DNA of 64,000 nt from DASSFG01 sp035547915 (GTDB lineage Bacteria > Planctomycetota > Planctomycetia > Pirellulales > JAICIG01): NCBI GenBank assembly GCA_035547915.1, contig DASZTS010000022.1, positions 108,019 through 172,018 on the forward strand. Reading direction: 5' to 3'. Below the pieces are notes generated by a model that worked only from the letters and a program-made list of their open reading frames with translations, was not told where the DNA came from and did no database searches. Every line of letters begins with the position of its first letter. Positions within the stretch are counted from its first letter, which is position 1. A program made the translations under genes and the position numbers. This document shows positions 15,492 to 23,390 of this stretch, piece by piece.

Positions 15492-16292
15492 TTACAGGTA
15501 AAAGATCAACCGTCGTTGCAATCGTACGAGCATCAGCACGGCCACCGTGAAGGCCAGCCCGGTGATGGCGGCAGCGAAGGTCCAGGCTCGCAACGTGGGG
15601 AAGTTTCCGTTGAGTACCGGCTGGCGGATCAGGTCGATCAACACGCCGACCGGGTTGTAGTCGATGAGCCATGCCAACCCGCGCTGCTTCATCATGTCGG
15701 GCGGCACGAAGATCGGTGTGGCGTAGAACGTGATTTGCAGGCCGATCTCGAGGAGGTGCTTGACGTCGGAGAATCGTACGTGCGCGAAGCCCGCCATCAC
15801 CGACAACGACCAGCCGAGCACGATGAACAGGATCAGCGTCGGCACGAGCGTTACGATGGCCGCCAGATTTCCAAATCCTTTGAACCACCAAGTGAGCGCC
15901 AGCACCACGCCCAGCGCCAACACGAAGTGGAAGGCCGCGCCGAGCACCGTCCGTAGCGGATAGATGGCCAGCGGGGCGGGATATTGACGAATATAGGACT
16001 CGCCGGTGTAGAAGGTCTCGCAGCCCTGCGTAATGGTCGTCGACAGGTAGGTCCAGGTCGTGATGCCCGAAAGCAGGAACGGCCCGTAAGCCGCCACGTC
16101 CATGTCGAACAGCTTGTGGAAGACGAGACAGATGACCGTCGTCATGGCGATGGGATGCAGCAACGACCACCCGACACCGAGAATCGAGCGCCGGTAGCGC
16201 GTGCGCAGGTCTTTCTTCACCAGCGACAGCCAGAAATACCGGCACCGCCAGATGGCCATCGTGTAGCCGACCGCCGCAGAAGTGCTTGTCAT
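15492..16292 (-). CDS. wzm: Polysaccharide ABC exporter permease (Wzm/KpsM type)
   Basis: This inner-membrane ABC-2 permease would translocate a lipid-linked polysaccharide, paired with the ATPase at 10506-11261. The 266-aa product has the amphipathic N-terminus and 'KKDLRTRYRRSILGVGWSLLHPI' that typify ABC-2 polysaccharide exporters. About six hydrophobic segments follow, with 'QITFYATPIFVP' and 'YNPVGVLIDLIRQPVLNG' near the C-terminus. ATG 16292 is chosen over an upstream in-frame start because a Shine-Dalgarno (gggag) lies five bases before it and the family N-terminus begins there. The ATPase is separated from it by three genes, an unusual split of the ABC pair within one operon. Confidence 0.92.
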   Translation of the reverse strand: MTSTSAAVGYTMAIWRCRYFWLSLVKKDLRTRYRRSILGVGWSLLHPIAMTTVICLVFHKLFDMDVAAYGPFLLSGITTWTYLSTTITQGCETFYTGESYIRQYPAPLAIYPLRTVLGAAFHFVLALGVVLALTWWFKGFGNLAAIVTLVPTLILFIVLGWSLSVMAGFAHVRFSDVKHLLEIGLQITFYATPIFVPPDMMKQRGLAWLIDYNPVGVLIDLIRQPVLNGNFPTLRAWTFAAAITGLAFTVAVLMLVRLQRRLIFYL

Positions 16293-16311
16293 AATGCTCC
16301 CAGACCGGGGT

Positions 16312-17832
16312 TCATGCCGCCTGCCGTCGTGGCAGCGGATTGGCTTGCAATTGGACACATTGCGGTGCCAGCGCGGGCGAGGCTTCCAGGGCGTTCAATG
16401 CCGCGGAAAGCCGAGCCCAAACATTCTCGGTACCCGCCAGATCGTACATCCGCTGACGGCCCCGCAGGGCCATGGCCTGATACTTCGCCAGATCGTTCCG
16501 CGCCGTCTGGTAGCTGGCGCGTATCTGAGAGACCAGGTCGCGTCGACGCATGTGCTGCCAGGTGGTGGTTCGCCGCCGTTCGGGGTCCCACTGCCAATGG
16601 ATCGGTTCCGCGCGCGACGGCACGACGAAGGCGACATCGCTGTCGATGTATTCGGCCATCGCGGTGTGCGCCGGAGCGACGCCGGGTCGGCCGGCCGCCA
16701 GCGAATCTTGCAACGGCAGGCAGGCACCCTCGGCGTGCGAGGCATTCAGGTAAAACGTCGTGCCGCGCGTCAATTCGCACATCTGCTCATCCGAGAGATA
16801 GTCGCTGATGACGTAGACCTGGGCCCGATGGCGGAGGCGCAGACGCCGATAGAAGTGCAACAGGTTGTGCAACGCTTCCTGTCGCATGCGCTGACTCACG
16901 GCGAGCTTGATGACCAACGTCGCGTCTTCGGCATCGCCCACGGCCCGCAAAAACGAATCCACGATCCCACGCCAGTTCTTGCGAATATCGAACGGATTGA
17001 GGATCGTCGTATACACGACTCCCGAGAGCTCCACGCCGTCGCTGGGCGCGTACGGGATGGGAAACTGCACGACGGGCGTTGGCGCCACCGGCTCGGGCTC
17101 TTTGCCGATCATCACATGGCTGGTATTGGCCAGCCGCTTGTGGACCGAGCCCGGCAGCAAAGGGCGCACGTTGCGGCGGTAAATACCGCGGACCTGTTCG
17201 CGCGCTTGCATGCTCGCGCGGCGGGCCGCACGCTCCGCGAATTGATACAAGCCCGGCGGATCGCCCTGCGGCAGACGGTAACACGGACAATCGAGCGTCA
17301 CGCGCTGATCGGCCTCCCAGGCCGGGACGTCGAAATAGCGGTCCGCGATCGGCACGCTCACCACCTCCAGCGGCGTCTGTACGCCGGCGCGGAGGAAGGA
17401 GTCGCGCGTGAAATTGCAGGCGGTGAAGATCAGGTCGAGGCAATCGGCCATCCGCACCCAATTATTCCTGGGGTTGCCCGCCACGTCGTAGTTCGGGATG
17501 TCGGGGTATTCCCAGAAAGGGAAGGCGACGTTCGTGGCGCCGTCCAAGAACTGAAAGTATTGCAGCGGCAAGAAGCTGAGGTGCACGGCGCTCTTGCCCG
17601 CGCGCGTGGCACCGGCAAACGCTCGTTGGAGATTCTCCGACGAGTCAGACACCTCTTCGACCGCGGCCCAGCGCTCGAGCAGCGGCAGAAAGGCCCTTTG
17701 CACGAAAAAATACGAATAGCAATCGTCGCCGCAACGATCGGCCACCTCGCTCGCGCTGAGCGACGACGTAGTGAACAAGGTGCGACGCGCCGAGTCGATC
17801 GAGCGCAAGGAGACGGTTTCACGCAGAGTCAT
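16312..17832 (-). CDS. Glycosyltransferase (GT4-like)
   Basis: The 506-aa product has an N-terminal region with 'NVAFPFWEYPDIPNYDVAGNPRNNWVRMADCLDLIFTACNFTRDSFLRAG', a pattern seen in GT4 enzymes that act on surface glycans. The C-terminal half has 'VVYTTILNPFDIRKNWRGIVDSFLRAV', 'VYVISDYLSDEQMCELTRGTTFYLNASHAEGACLPLQDSLAAGRPGVAPAHTAM', matching the GT-B donor site (the E in 'HAEGACLPL'). Donor and acceptor are not predictable. It ends 19 bases before the permease start. The 28-base gap upstream to the coiled-coil gene contains no terminator, so all belong to one transcript. Confidence 0.85.
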   Translation of the reverse strand: MTLRETVSLRSIDSARRTLFTTSSLSASEVADRCGDDCYSYFFVQRAFLPLLERWAAVEEVSDSSENLQRAFAGATRAGKSAVHLSFLPLQYFQFLDGATNVAFPFWEYPDIPNYDVAGNPRNNWVRMADCLDLIFTACNFTRDSFLRAGVQTPLEVVSVPIADRYFDVPAWEADQRVTLDCPCYRLPQGDPPGLYQFAERAARRASMQAREQVRGIYRRNVRPLLPGSVHKRLANTSHVMIGKEPEPVAPTPVVQFPIPYAPSDGVELSGVVYTTILNPFDIRKNWRGIVDSFLRAVGDAEDATLVIKLAVSQRMRQEALHNLLHFYRRLRLRHRAQVYVISDYLSDEQMCELTRGTTFYLNASHAEGACLPLQDSLAAGRPGVAPAHTAMAEYIDSDVAFVVPSRAEPIHWQWDPERRRTTTWQHMRRRDLVSQIRASYQTARNDLAKYQAMALRGRQRMYDLAGTENVWARLSAALNALEASPALAPQCVQLQANPLPRRQAA

Positions 17833-17860
17833 ATTTTATGTTCCCGTTCACAAAAATAAC

Positions 17861-18286
17861 TCAGCCAGCCTGTTCCAATTGGCCCAGCGCCGTGGTGGCG
17901 GCCAACGTCTCGGTCAATGCCAACCGCACGACGTTGCGCGCCTCTCCGTGGCCGTCGACGTTCGCTTGATCCAATAATCGATTGACGTGGTCCTCCAGCG
18001 ACGCCAGCCGCCGGGCCAGCGCTACGTGGTCCCAATGAAAACCTTCCTGTCTGTCGAGGCGCGCCGTGACGTTCGTGTTCAATTCGTGCATGGCGTGGTT
18101 CAGCGCCGCGAATTGAACAATCTCGTCGGCATAGCGCTCCGAGATTCTCCGCGCCAGGCGGCGCTCGACGCGGCGCCCCGCGGCCTTGATCATTCGGACG
18201 GGACCACGCACGATCGTTGCTAAGAGGCGGCCAAGCATCGATATCAGCCCGCGATGACAGTTTTGTTCCAGAATTCCCCAATTCAT
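17861..18286 (-). CDS. Second small coiled-coil protein in polysaccharide operon
   Basis: The 141-aa product is of unknown family. It has a basic/hydrophobic N-terminus ('LISMLGRLLATIVRGPVRMIKAAGRRVERRLARRI'), then predicted helices with heptad-like spacing ('FAALNHAMHELNTNVTARLDRQ', 'VALARRLASLEDHVNRLLDQ'). The ATG at 18286 overlaps the TAA of the upstream glycosyltransferase (TAATG), so translation is probably coupled. Its layout parallels the 124-aa protein at 11313-11687; the two could be diverged paralogues, but alignment is needed. The membrane-interacting N-terminus plus coiled coil would suit a scaffold at the export complex (inference). Confidence 0.7.
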   Translation of the reverse strand: MNWGILEQNCHRGLISMLGRLLATIVRGPVRMIKAAGRRVERRLARRISERYADEIVQFAALNHAMHELNTNVTARLDRQEGFHWDHVALARRLASLEDHVNRLLDQANVDGHGEARNVVRLALTETLAATTALGQLEQAG

Positions 18287-19575
18287 TACGCAGCCTCCGC
18301 GAAAGAGGCGTTTTCCTGCACGAGCGCCCGCGTCAGCTTTTCGGCCAACAGCGCCAGGCGATAGGCTTCCTCGGCCGTCCCCGCGGGCGACCGCGATTGC
18401 CCCTGAGCGCGGGCCAACGCGGTTTCGATCTCGGGCAACAGCACGTCGAGGTGGAAGTCTCGCCAGATGACGGCCGACGCGCGGCGCCCGACCGGCTTCA
18501 GATCGATCTTTCCTTCGAGGATGCCGGCCAGCACGTCGGCGAAGGCCTCGCCCGTGCGGGCCGTCTTGAGGCAGTGCACACCGTCCACAAACCATTCGCC
18601 GATGCCGCAGCTCTCGCTGACGACCATCACGGTGCCGTAGGCAGCGGCCTCGAGCGGGGCGCAACCGAACGGCTCGCGCTTCCAGGTAGGAAAGGCGAAG
18701 ACGTCGTACTCGTGACGTGCGTACCGATCGACCAATTCCTCTTGGGGACACATGCCACGGAAGGTCACCAAGTCTGTCACGCCGTGTTGGCGCGGCAGCG
18801 GTTCGACCGACGGATCGGTCACCTTGCCGTACAAGTCGATGTGAAAATTCTCGAACCCGCGGGCACGCAACACCGCCGCCGCTTCGACGAGCAGATGGAT
18901 TCCTTTATGCCGGCCCATCTGGCCAGACGAGACGATGCGCAACCGTTCGCCCGGCCGAAAATAACGTTTCCGTGGCTCCGGTTGCCGACCCAACACCCAA
19001 TTGGGCGACGTATTGATATCTCCCTGAAGCTCGACGCCGGCCGCCTCGATTTCGTGTATCACCCGTTCGCTGACCGGCATGAACGAGCCCCGCACATAGC
19101 GGCCGAACTGACTGGCCAGGCCGGGCAACAAGTCCTCGCCGATGCTGCACAGCATGCGCGGCACACAATCGCCCAGATACCAAACCCACGGGGCGCCGAT
19201 GTATTCCAAGCAACCGACGAGCCCCAGACCGCCCAGACCGAACAAGTTCCACAGATAGACGACGTCGGGCTGAAAACGCCGCAGGTTGTCGAGCAAGACG
19301 TGGACGTTATGGGCGCTGACGAGCGCCGCCTTGGCCGCGGTGACCTTCCGCGTCACAGGCCGATTGTGCAACACGTCGAACGGGTCGTAACAATTCACCA
19401 ATTCCAGTTCGCGGGCAACGTGCTCCACCGCCGGACACGGCGTGCGCGGCACCGTCGTGAGCACGCGCACCTGGTGCCCGCGACCGAGCAGACCGTCGAC
19501 CATTTGCCGGCAGCATAGTTCATAGCCGCCGATGAAGTCGGGGGGATAGAGATTGCTGAGGACGAGCACCTTCAT
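18286..19575 (-). CDS. Glycosyltransferase family 4
   Basis: The 429-aa product starts 'MKVLVLSNLYPPDFIGGYELCCRQMVDGLLGRGHQVRVLTT', a textbook GT4 N-terminus. It continues with 'DVVYLWNLFGLGGLGLVGCL', 'LRIVSSGQMGRHKGIHLLVEAAAVL' and 'YDVFAFPTWKREPFGCAPLEAAAYGTVMVVSESCGIGEWF' (E-x7-E motif). The true start is ATG 19575, whose ATG overlaps the stop of the upstream half-glycosyltransferase (ATGA). The longer open frame to 19932 is an artefact of overlapping coding sequence. It likely adds one residue of the exported polysaccharide. Confidence 0.9.
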   Translation of the reverse strand: MKVLVLSNLYPPDFIGGYELCCRQMVDGLLGRGHQVRVLTTVPRTPCPAVEHVARELELVNCYDPFDVLHNRPVTRKVTAAKAALVSAHNVHVLLDNLRRFQPDVVYLWNLFGLGGLGLVGCLEYIGAPWVWYLGDCVPRMLCSIGEDLLPGLASQFGRYVRGSFMPVSERVIHEIEAAGVELQGDINTSPNWVLGRQPEPRKRYFRPGERLRIVSSGQMGRHKGIHLLVEAAAVLRARGFENFHIDLYGKVTDPSVEPLPRQHGVTDLVTFRGMCPQEELVDRYARHEYDVFAFPTWKREPFGCAPLEAAAYGTVMVVSESCGIGEWFVDGVHCLKTARTGEAFADVLAGILEGKIDLKPVGRRASAVIWRDFHLDVLLPEIETALARAQGQSRSPAGTAEEAYRLALLAEKLTRALVQENASFAEAA

Positions 19576-20237
19576 GCGGCGGCCCTCCGGGCACCGGCGG
19601 TCAGCCGTCCGTAAACTCCCCACAGTTGGGACCCCGCGGCGCGGTATTGCCCGACGGTGGGCCAGGCAATCTCGTCGTTCGTCTCGGCGAGGCAAGCATT
19701 CGCCGGCCAGGGCGCCGGCACGCCGAGTTGCCGAATGTCGATGTCGCAAGCGATCGTTTCGACCGGCTTGGTGCAGGTCGGCGTCAGCGGCCCGGCGCGG
19801 TCGTGACAGATGATCACGTCGGCCAGTTCGCTCAAACGCAGCTCGGTGCTGAGCCAATATCCCTCGATGCCCCATTCCGTCACGCACACAGGCTTGCGCA
19901 ATTGTTTGGCGACCAGTAGCGCCAGCTCGCACGAGCGGCTAAAGCCCTCGTGCAAGTGAACCAGGTCGGCCCGATCGATCACTTCTGGCAAGGCCCAGCT
20001 CACGCGGTCCCAAACCGTGTGAGTACGACCTGCGGCGACGAGCACCACCCGTTCGACCCCCGGCGCCAGCGTGCGCGTGCTCGCCGAGGCACCGCAGGAA
20101 ATCAACTCGATCGTTGCGCCGACACCTGCCGCGGCAACGACCTGTTGCCCCAATTGCAGGAGGTGCCGTTCGGCGCGCGCGCGCGGCGGCGAGGTGACTT
20201 CGTCGCTGTCGAGCAACCCGAACCAGGCAATTCTCAT
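19572..20237 (-). CDS. Half-size glycosyltransferase-like protein (GT4 N-terminal domain only)
   Basis: The 221-aa product begins 'MRIAWFGLLDSDEVTSPPRARAERHLLQLGQQV' and reads like the acceptor-binding half of a GT-B enzyme ('RADLVHLHEGFSRSCELALLVAKQLRKPVCVTEWGIEGYW', then 'ADVIICHDRAG'). It stops where the linker to the nucleotide-sugar domain would be; the last stretch reads 'AAGSQLWGVYGRLTAG'. The donor domain with its E-x7-E motif is absent. Its stop overlaps the start of the complete GT4 gene. It could be a non-catalytic partner of a neighbouring GT, or a decayed gene kept in frame. ATG 20237 is chosen because the N-terminal strand starts there. Confidence 0.75.
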   Translation of the reverse strand: MRIAWFGLLDSDEVTSPPRARAERHLLQLGQQVVAAAGVGATIELISCGASASTRTLAPGVERVVLVAAGRTHTVWDRVSWALPEVIDRADLVHLHEGFSRSCELALLVAKQLRKPVCVTEWGIEGYWLSTELRLSELADVIICHDRAGPLTPTCTKPVETIACDIDIRQLGVPAPWPANACLAETNDEIAWPTVGQYRAAGSQLWGVYGRLTAGARRAAA

Positions 20238-20257
20238 TCCGTGCGACCGTGACCTAG

Positions 20258-21253
20258 TTAGGCTGCCTTTCGACCGTCCGCGGCCGGTTTCCGTTGGCCC
20301 AGCAACGCCAGATCCGCGTCCACCATCATCGTGACCAATTGGCGGAAGCCCACCTTCGGCTGCCAGCCGAGTGCCCGTCTGGCCTTGGCCGGATCGGAGA
20401 GCAAGAGATCGACTTCGGCCGGGCGATGGAACTTGGGATCGATCACCACGTGGTTGTGCCAGTCGAGTCCCACGTGCTCGAACGCCAGCGCCACGAACTC
20501 TTCGACGCTGTGGGTCTGCCCCGTACCGATGACGTAATCGTCGGCCTGGTTCTGCTGGAGCATCAGCCACATGGCGTGGACATAGTCGCCGGCGAAACCC
20601 CAATCACGTCGGGCTTGTAGATTGCCCAGCCGCAGCTCCTTGGCCAGACCCAGCTTGATGCGGGCCACGGCATGCGTGATCTTGCGGGTGACGAACTCGA
20701 GCCCGCGCCGCGGCGATTCGTGGTTGAAAAGGATGCCCGAGCAGGCATACATGCCGTAGCTCTCGCGATAGTTCAACGTGATGTAGTGGCCGTAGACCTT
20801 GGCCACCCCATACGGGCTGCGCGGATGAAAAGGCGTGGTCTCGCGCTGCGGCGTTTCATGCACCTTGCCGAACATCTCGCTGGAACTGGCCTGGTAGAAG
20901 TGAATGCCGGAGTCGACGAGCCGAATGGCGTCGAGCATCCGGGTCACGCCCAGGCCGGTCACCTCGCCGGTCAACTGAGGCTGTTGCCAGCTCGTGGGAA
21001 CGAAGCTCTGAGCAGCCAGGTTGTAGACCTCCGTCGGCCGCACCTTGGCGAGCAGGGAGACGAGCGATTGTTGGTCGAGCAGATCACCCGGATGCAATTC
21101 GATCTTGCCTTCCAGGTGTTTCACGCGTTCGAAGGTTTCGGTGCTGGAACGGCGAAACATGCCGTGCACCTGGTAGCCCTTTTCCAGCAGCAATTCCGCC
21201 AGGTACGAACCGTCTTGGCCAGTAATGCCCGTGATGAGTGCGATGCCTGCCAT
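20258..21253 (-). CDS. gmd: GDP-mannose 4,6-dehydratase
   Basis: This enzyme converts GDP-mannose to GDP-4-dehydro-6-deoxy-mannose in the cytoplasm, the branch point to GDP-fucose, GDP-rhamnose and GDP-perosamine. The 331-aa product has the NAD(P) site 'ITGITGQDGSYLAELLL' (8-24), the arginine-rich 'GMFRRSS' loop, 'ASSSEMFGK' and the catalytic Y148-x3-K152 in 'SPYGVAKVYGH', then 'RDWGFAGDYVHAMW', all diagnostic of Gmd. It is the first gene of the operon, so its product probably feeds the downstream glycosyltransferases. The enzyme that finishes the sugar (RMD, GMER or aminotransferase) is not in the window. Confidence 0.95.
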   Translation of the reverse strand: MAGIALITGITGQDGSYLAELLLEKGYQVHGMFRRSSTETFERVKHLEGKIELHPGDLLDQQSLVSLLAKVRPTEVYNLAAQSFVPTSWQQPQLTGEVTGLGVTRMLDAIRLVDSGIHFYQASSSEMFGKVHETPQRETTPFHPRSPYGVAKVYGHYITLNYRESYGMYACSGILFNHESPRRGLEFVTRKITHAVARIKLGLAKELRLGNLQARRDWGFAGDYVHAMWLMLQQNQADDYVIGTGQTHSVEEFVALAFEHVGLDWHNHVVIDPKFHRPAEVDLLLSDPAKARRALGWQPKVGFRQLVTMMVDADLALLGQRKPAADGRKAA

Positions 21254-21335
21254 GGAATTCAGATGGCTCCTGATAAGTAATGGTGTTCGGCCGCGAGCGT
21301 GGCCCCATTTTTCGGCGCCAGGACGGGCAAGACTT
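21254..21335 (-). other. Leader region of the polysaccharide operon
   Basis: This leader upstream of gmd holds no gene. An AGGAG lies upstream of the gmd ATG, at a longer spacing than usual. With the inverted repeat at 21336-21356 it is the likely promoter/leader of the roughly 12-kb minus-strand operon, but no convincing -35/-10 pair was picked out. Confidence 0.4.
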
Positions 21336-21356
21336 GACGATTTTTTCCAAATCGTC
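21336..21356. repeat. Perfect inverted repeat upstream of gmd
   Basis: GACGATTT and AAATCGTC are perfect 8-base arms separated by 5 bases, about 85-100 bases upstream of the gmd start. It sits in the only sizeable gap before the operon, so it may be an operator. It could also fold as a small hairpin in the leader RNA. No family of regulator is recognised. Confidence 0.45.
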
Positions 21357-21452
21357 TCGCTCGGCGATGCGCGCAGCCTCGGCCGGCGCGGATATTAGTC
21401 GCTCGCGCGCCGAGCGGCAACGCCAATTGCGTGCCCAAAACGACTGCTGGGC

Positions 21453-21503
21453 AAAAAAGAGAAGAGCCCGCGCGAGCCAATAGGCTTGATTGCGCGAGCG
21501 GGC
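21453..21503 (-). terminator. Intrinsic terminator of the cyclophilin gene
   Basis: Reading the minus strand, GCCCGC (from 21503) and GCGGGC (to 21466) form the base of a GC-rich hairpin with an inner AGCC/GGCT pairing. It is followed by a T-rich run (plus-strand A-run 21453-21458). It lies just after the stop codon of the cyclophilin gene at 21526 and should stop transcription before the gmd operon. Confidence 0.65.
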
Positions 21504-21525
21504 GAAAGAGCCCTCTTACGTCGGC

Positions 21526-22224
21526 CTAACGCACTCGATAAGCCGATTCGATGAGCACGGTCTCGACCGGAAGCTTTTGGAAGTTGTCTTTGTCTTCGAC
21601 GGCGACGGCCGCGATCTTCTCTAACACCTCGTCCCCTTCGACCACTTCACCGAAGACGCAATAACCGTATTCCTCGGCCGCCTCACCGCGATGATCGAGA
21701 TGGGGATTGTCCTGTAGGTTGATGAAGAACTGCGACGTCGAGCTATCGATGTTGTCGGGCTGCCTGGACATGGCCACCGTGCCGCGCAGGTTCTTGCGGC
21801 CATTGCTGGCCTCATTCGGAATGGGGTAGCGGCCGGGGCGTTCGACGAGTTCGGCCGTGTAGGTGCCGCCCAGCACGACGTAGCCGGCGTCGACCTGATG
21901 GAAAATGGTCTGGTTGTAGAGCCCGTTTTCGACGTAGTGCAAGAAGTTATTGACCGTGCGCGGGGCCGCCTGGGGATCAAGCTTGATGGTCAGCTCGCCC
22001 ATTGAAGTCTTGAGAACCACTGTGGGGTAGTAGGGGCCGTGGACTTCCAGAGGTTTGTCGTTTTTTTCCTGCGGCGCCTCCGTGTCGTCGCCGCCCGAGC
22101 CCGTTTCCTCGTGCTTGGCCGTGGTGGTCTCGCTGGTCGACGTCGAATGGTTACATCCGGCGAACCAGAGCAGGCATACGTTCAGCGCCAGCAGAGAGCG
22201 AAGGGCGGAACGGCTGAGAACCAT
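21526..22224 (-). CDS. Lipoprotein peptidyl-prolyl cis-trans isomerase (cyclophilin type)
   Basis: This cyclophilin catalyses proline isomerisation during folding of exported proteins. The 232-aa product has a lipoprotein signal peptide 'LLALNVCLLWFAGC' with lipobox Cys at about residue 22, a Ser/Thr/Glu-rich linker, then the cyclophilin domain: 'VVLKTSMGELTIKLDPQAAPRTVNNFLHYV', 'IFHQVDAGYVVLGG', 'GTVAMSRQPDNIDSSTSQFFINLQDNPHLD' and 'GYCVFGEVVEGDEVLEKIAAV'. ATG 22224 is chosen because GGAGG lies five bases upstream; two longer in-frame starts lack this. The catalytic Arg/Phe region ('R.IFHQV') is slightly degenerate. It is monocistronic, with a terminator just downstream. Confidence 0.9.
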   Translation of the reverse strand: MVLSRSALRSLLALNVCLLWFAGCNHSTSTSETTTAKHEETGSGGDDTEAPQEKNDKPLEVHGPYYPTVVLKTSMGELTIKLDPQAAPRTVNNFLHYVENGLYNQTIFHQVDAGYVVLGGTYTAELVERPGRYPIPNEASNGRKNLRGTVAMSRQPDNIDSSTSQFFINLQDNPHLDHRGEAAEEYGYCVFGEVVEGDEVLEKIAAVAVEDKDNFQKLPVETVLIESAYRVR

Positions 22225-22399
22225 CGGGGCCTCCATGCGGTAAACGAAAGACGACGGGCGACACGACCGGTCTCGCGAGAAAACCGGCCTGGCGTGCTTA
22301 GGCAGTCCTTGCGTGGGCACGCGGCGTATCATGGGCAAAGTCGACAATTGCCGCAAGAGGAAATGTAGCCCGTACAGGCCTTTCTGCTAGAATAACGGC

Positions 22400-23311
22400 A
22401 TGTACAGCCGCTGGTTTAACGTGGCGGTCGTCGGTTTTTGGCTGCTTACCATGGGCTGGCTCGTGCGGGCAAAGATCCTGCCGTCGCTCATCGTGGGCGA
22501 GCCACCGACGTACCGCAAGATCCTGGCGCGCGATCCGGCCCAAGAGTCGCCGGCCTCGTGGTCGATTTCGCTCAACGACGCTCCCATCGGATGGGCCGAA
22601 GGCTCCAACCGGGTGCTCGACAACGGCGTCACCGAGATGCGCAGCCACGTGCGCGTCACGCGGCTCCCCCTGGCGGAGATTACGCCGGGCTGGATGAGCT
22701 CTCTGCTGAACCTTGTGGCGGGTTCGGGCGAATGGAGCAAACTACGACTCGCGGTCGACGCGCGGAGCAGCTTGGAAATCGACCCCTTGGGGCGACCGAT
22801 CGGTCTCTACTCGCGGGCCCTGTTGGGCGATGAGGACACGCTGCCCAGCGACACGCGCATCGACGCGCAGGCGGCGCCCGGCGCCGTGCAAATCACGTTG
22901 CAGGGCACGTTCGAGGGTTCGCAGCTTAAGCTGAAAGTCCGCACGGGCCAGGTGGTGTACAACACGACCGCCTACCTGCCGCCCGATGCGCTGATGGGCG
23001 ATGCGATGGCGCCCTCCGCGAGATTGCCGGATCTGCGAGTGGGCCAGACGTGGACCATGCCCGTCTACAGCCCGCTGCGCCCGCCGACGGCACCGGTGGA
23101 GATGTTGCAGGCAACCGTCGAACGTCGCGAACCGATCCTGTGGCATGACCAGGTCGTTTCGACGTACTTGGTGGTCTTTCGCAACGTGCCTGGCGTTGAG
23201 CTGTCGAGCAACCAAACGACCCGCGCCAAGGCCTGGGTCCATTCGGATGGCACCGTCCTCAAACAAGAAATCAACCTGATTTCGGCGCGGCTCACCTTTG
23301 AACGATATTAG
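22400..23311 (+). CDS. Membrane-anchored protein of unknown function, first gene of ABC/kinase operon
   Basis: The 303-aa product has one N-terminal membrane segment ('WFNVAVVGFWLLTMGWLV', about 4-21). A soluble, mostly beta part follows that contains 'DLRVGQTWTMPVYSPLRPP' and 'TTRAKAWVHSDGTVLKQEINL'. It is not a family I can name, but the pattern 'G..WT.P....L' plus 'G.V...E' resembles proteins that process or compare substrate chains next to ABC transporters in planctomycetes. It lies 79 bases before the ABC ATPase gene on the same strand. An accessory or sensor subunit of that transporter is plausible but unproven. Confidence 0.7.
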   Translation: MYSRWFNVAVVGFWLLTMGWLVRAKILPSLIVGEPPTYRKILARDPAQESPASWSISLNDAPIGWAEGSNRVLDNGVTEMRSHVRVTRLPLAEITPGWMSSLLNLVAGSGEWSKLRLAVDARSSLEIDPLGRPIGLYSRALLGDEDTLPSDTRIDAQAAPGAVQITLQGTFEGSQLKLKVRTGQVVYNTTAYLPPDALMGDAMAPSARLPDLRVGQTWTMPVYSPLRPPTAPVEMLQATVERREPILWHDQVVSTYLVVFRNVPGVELSSNQTTRAKAWVHSDGTVLKQEINLISARLTFERY

Positions 23312-23390
23312 GCCGCACTGGAGCGGCAAGCAACGAGGCGGAAGAATTGGGTCGGCTCGGTAAATCTCGAGTTCTGTGGACAAGCCCGTC

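Noticed and set aside
14230..16245. A 671-codon frame covering glycosyltransferase plus most of the permease region
   Set aside because: Only the part from ATG 15486 has family similarity; the upstream half overlaps the clearly conserved ABC permease in another frame.
18286..19932. Longer start for the GT4 protein, adding about 119 residues
   Set aside because: The extra part overlaps the upstream gene and has no family similarity; the GT4 N-terminus begins at ATG 19575 with an ATGA overlap.
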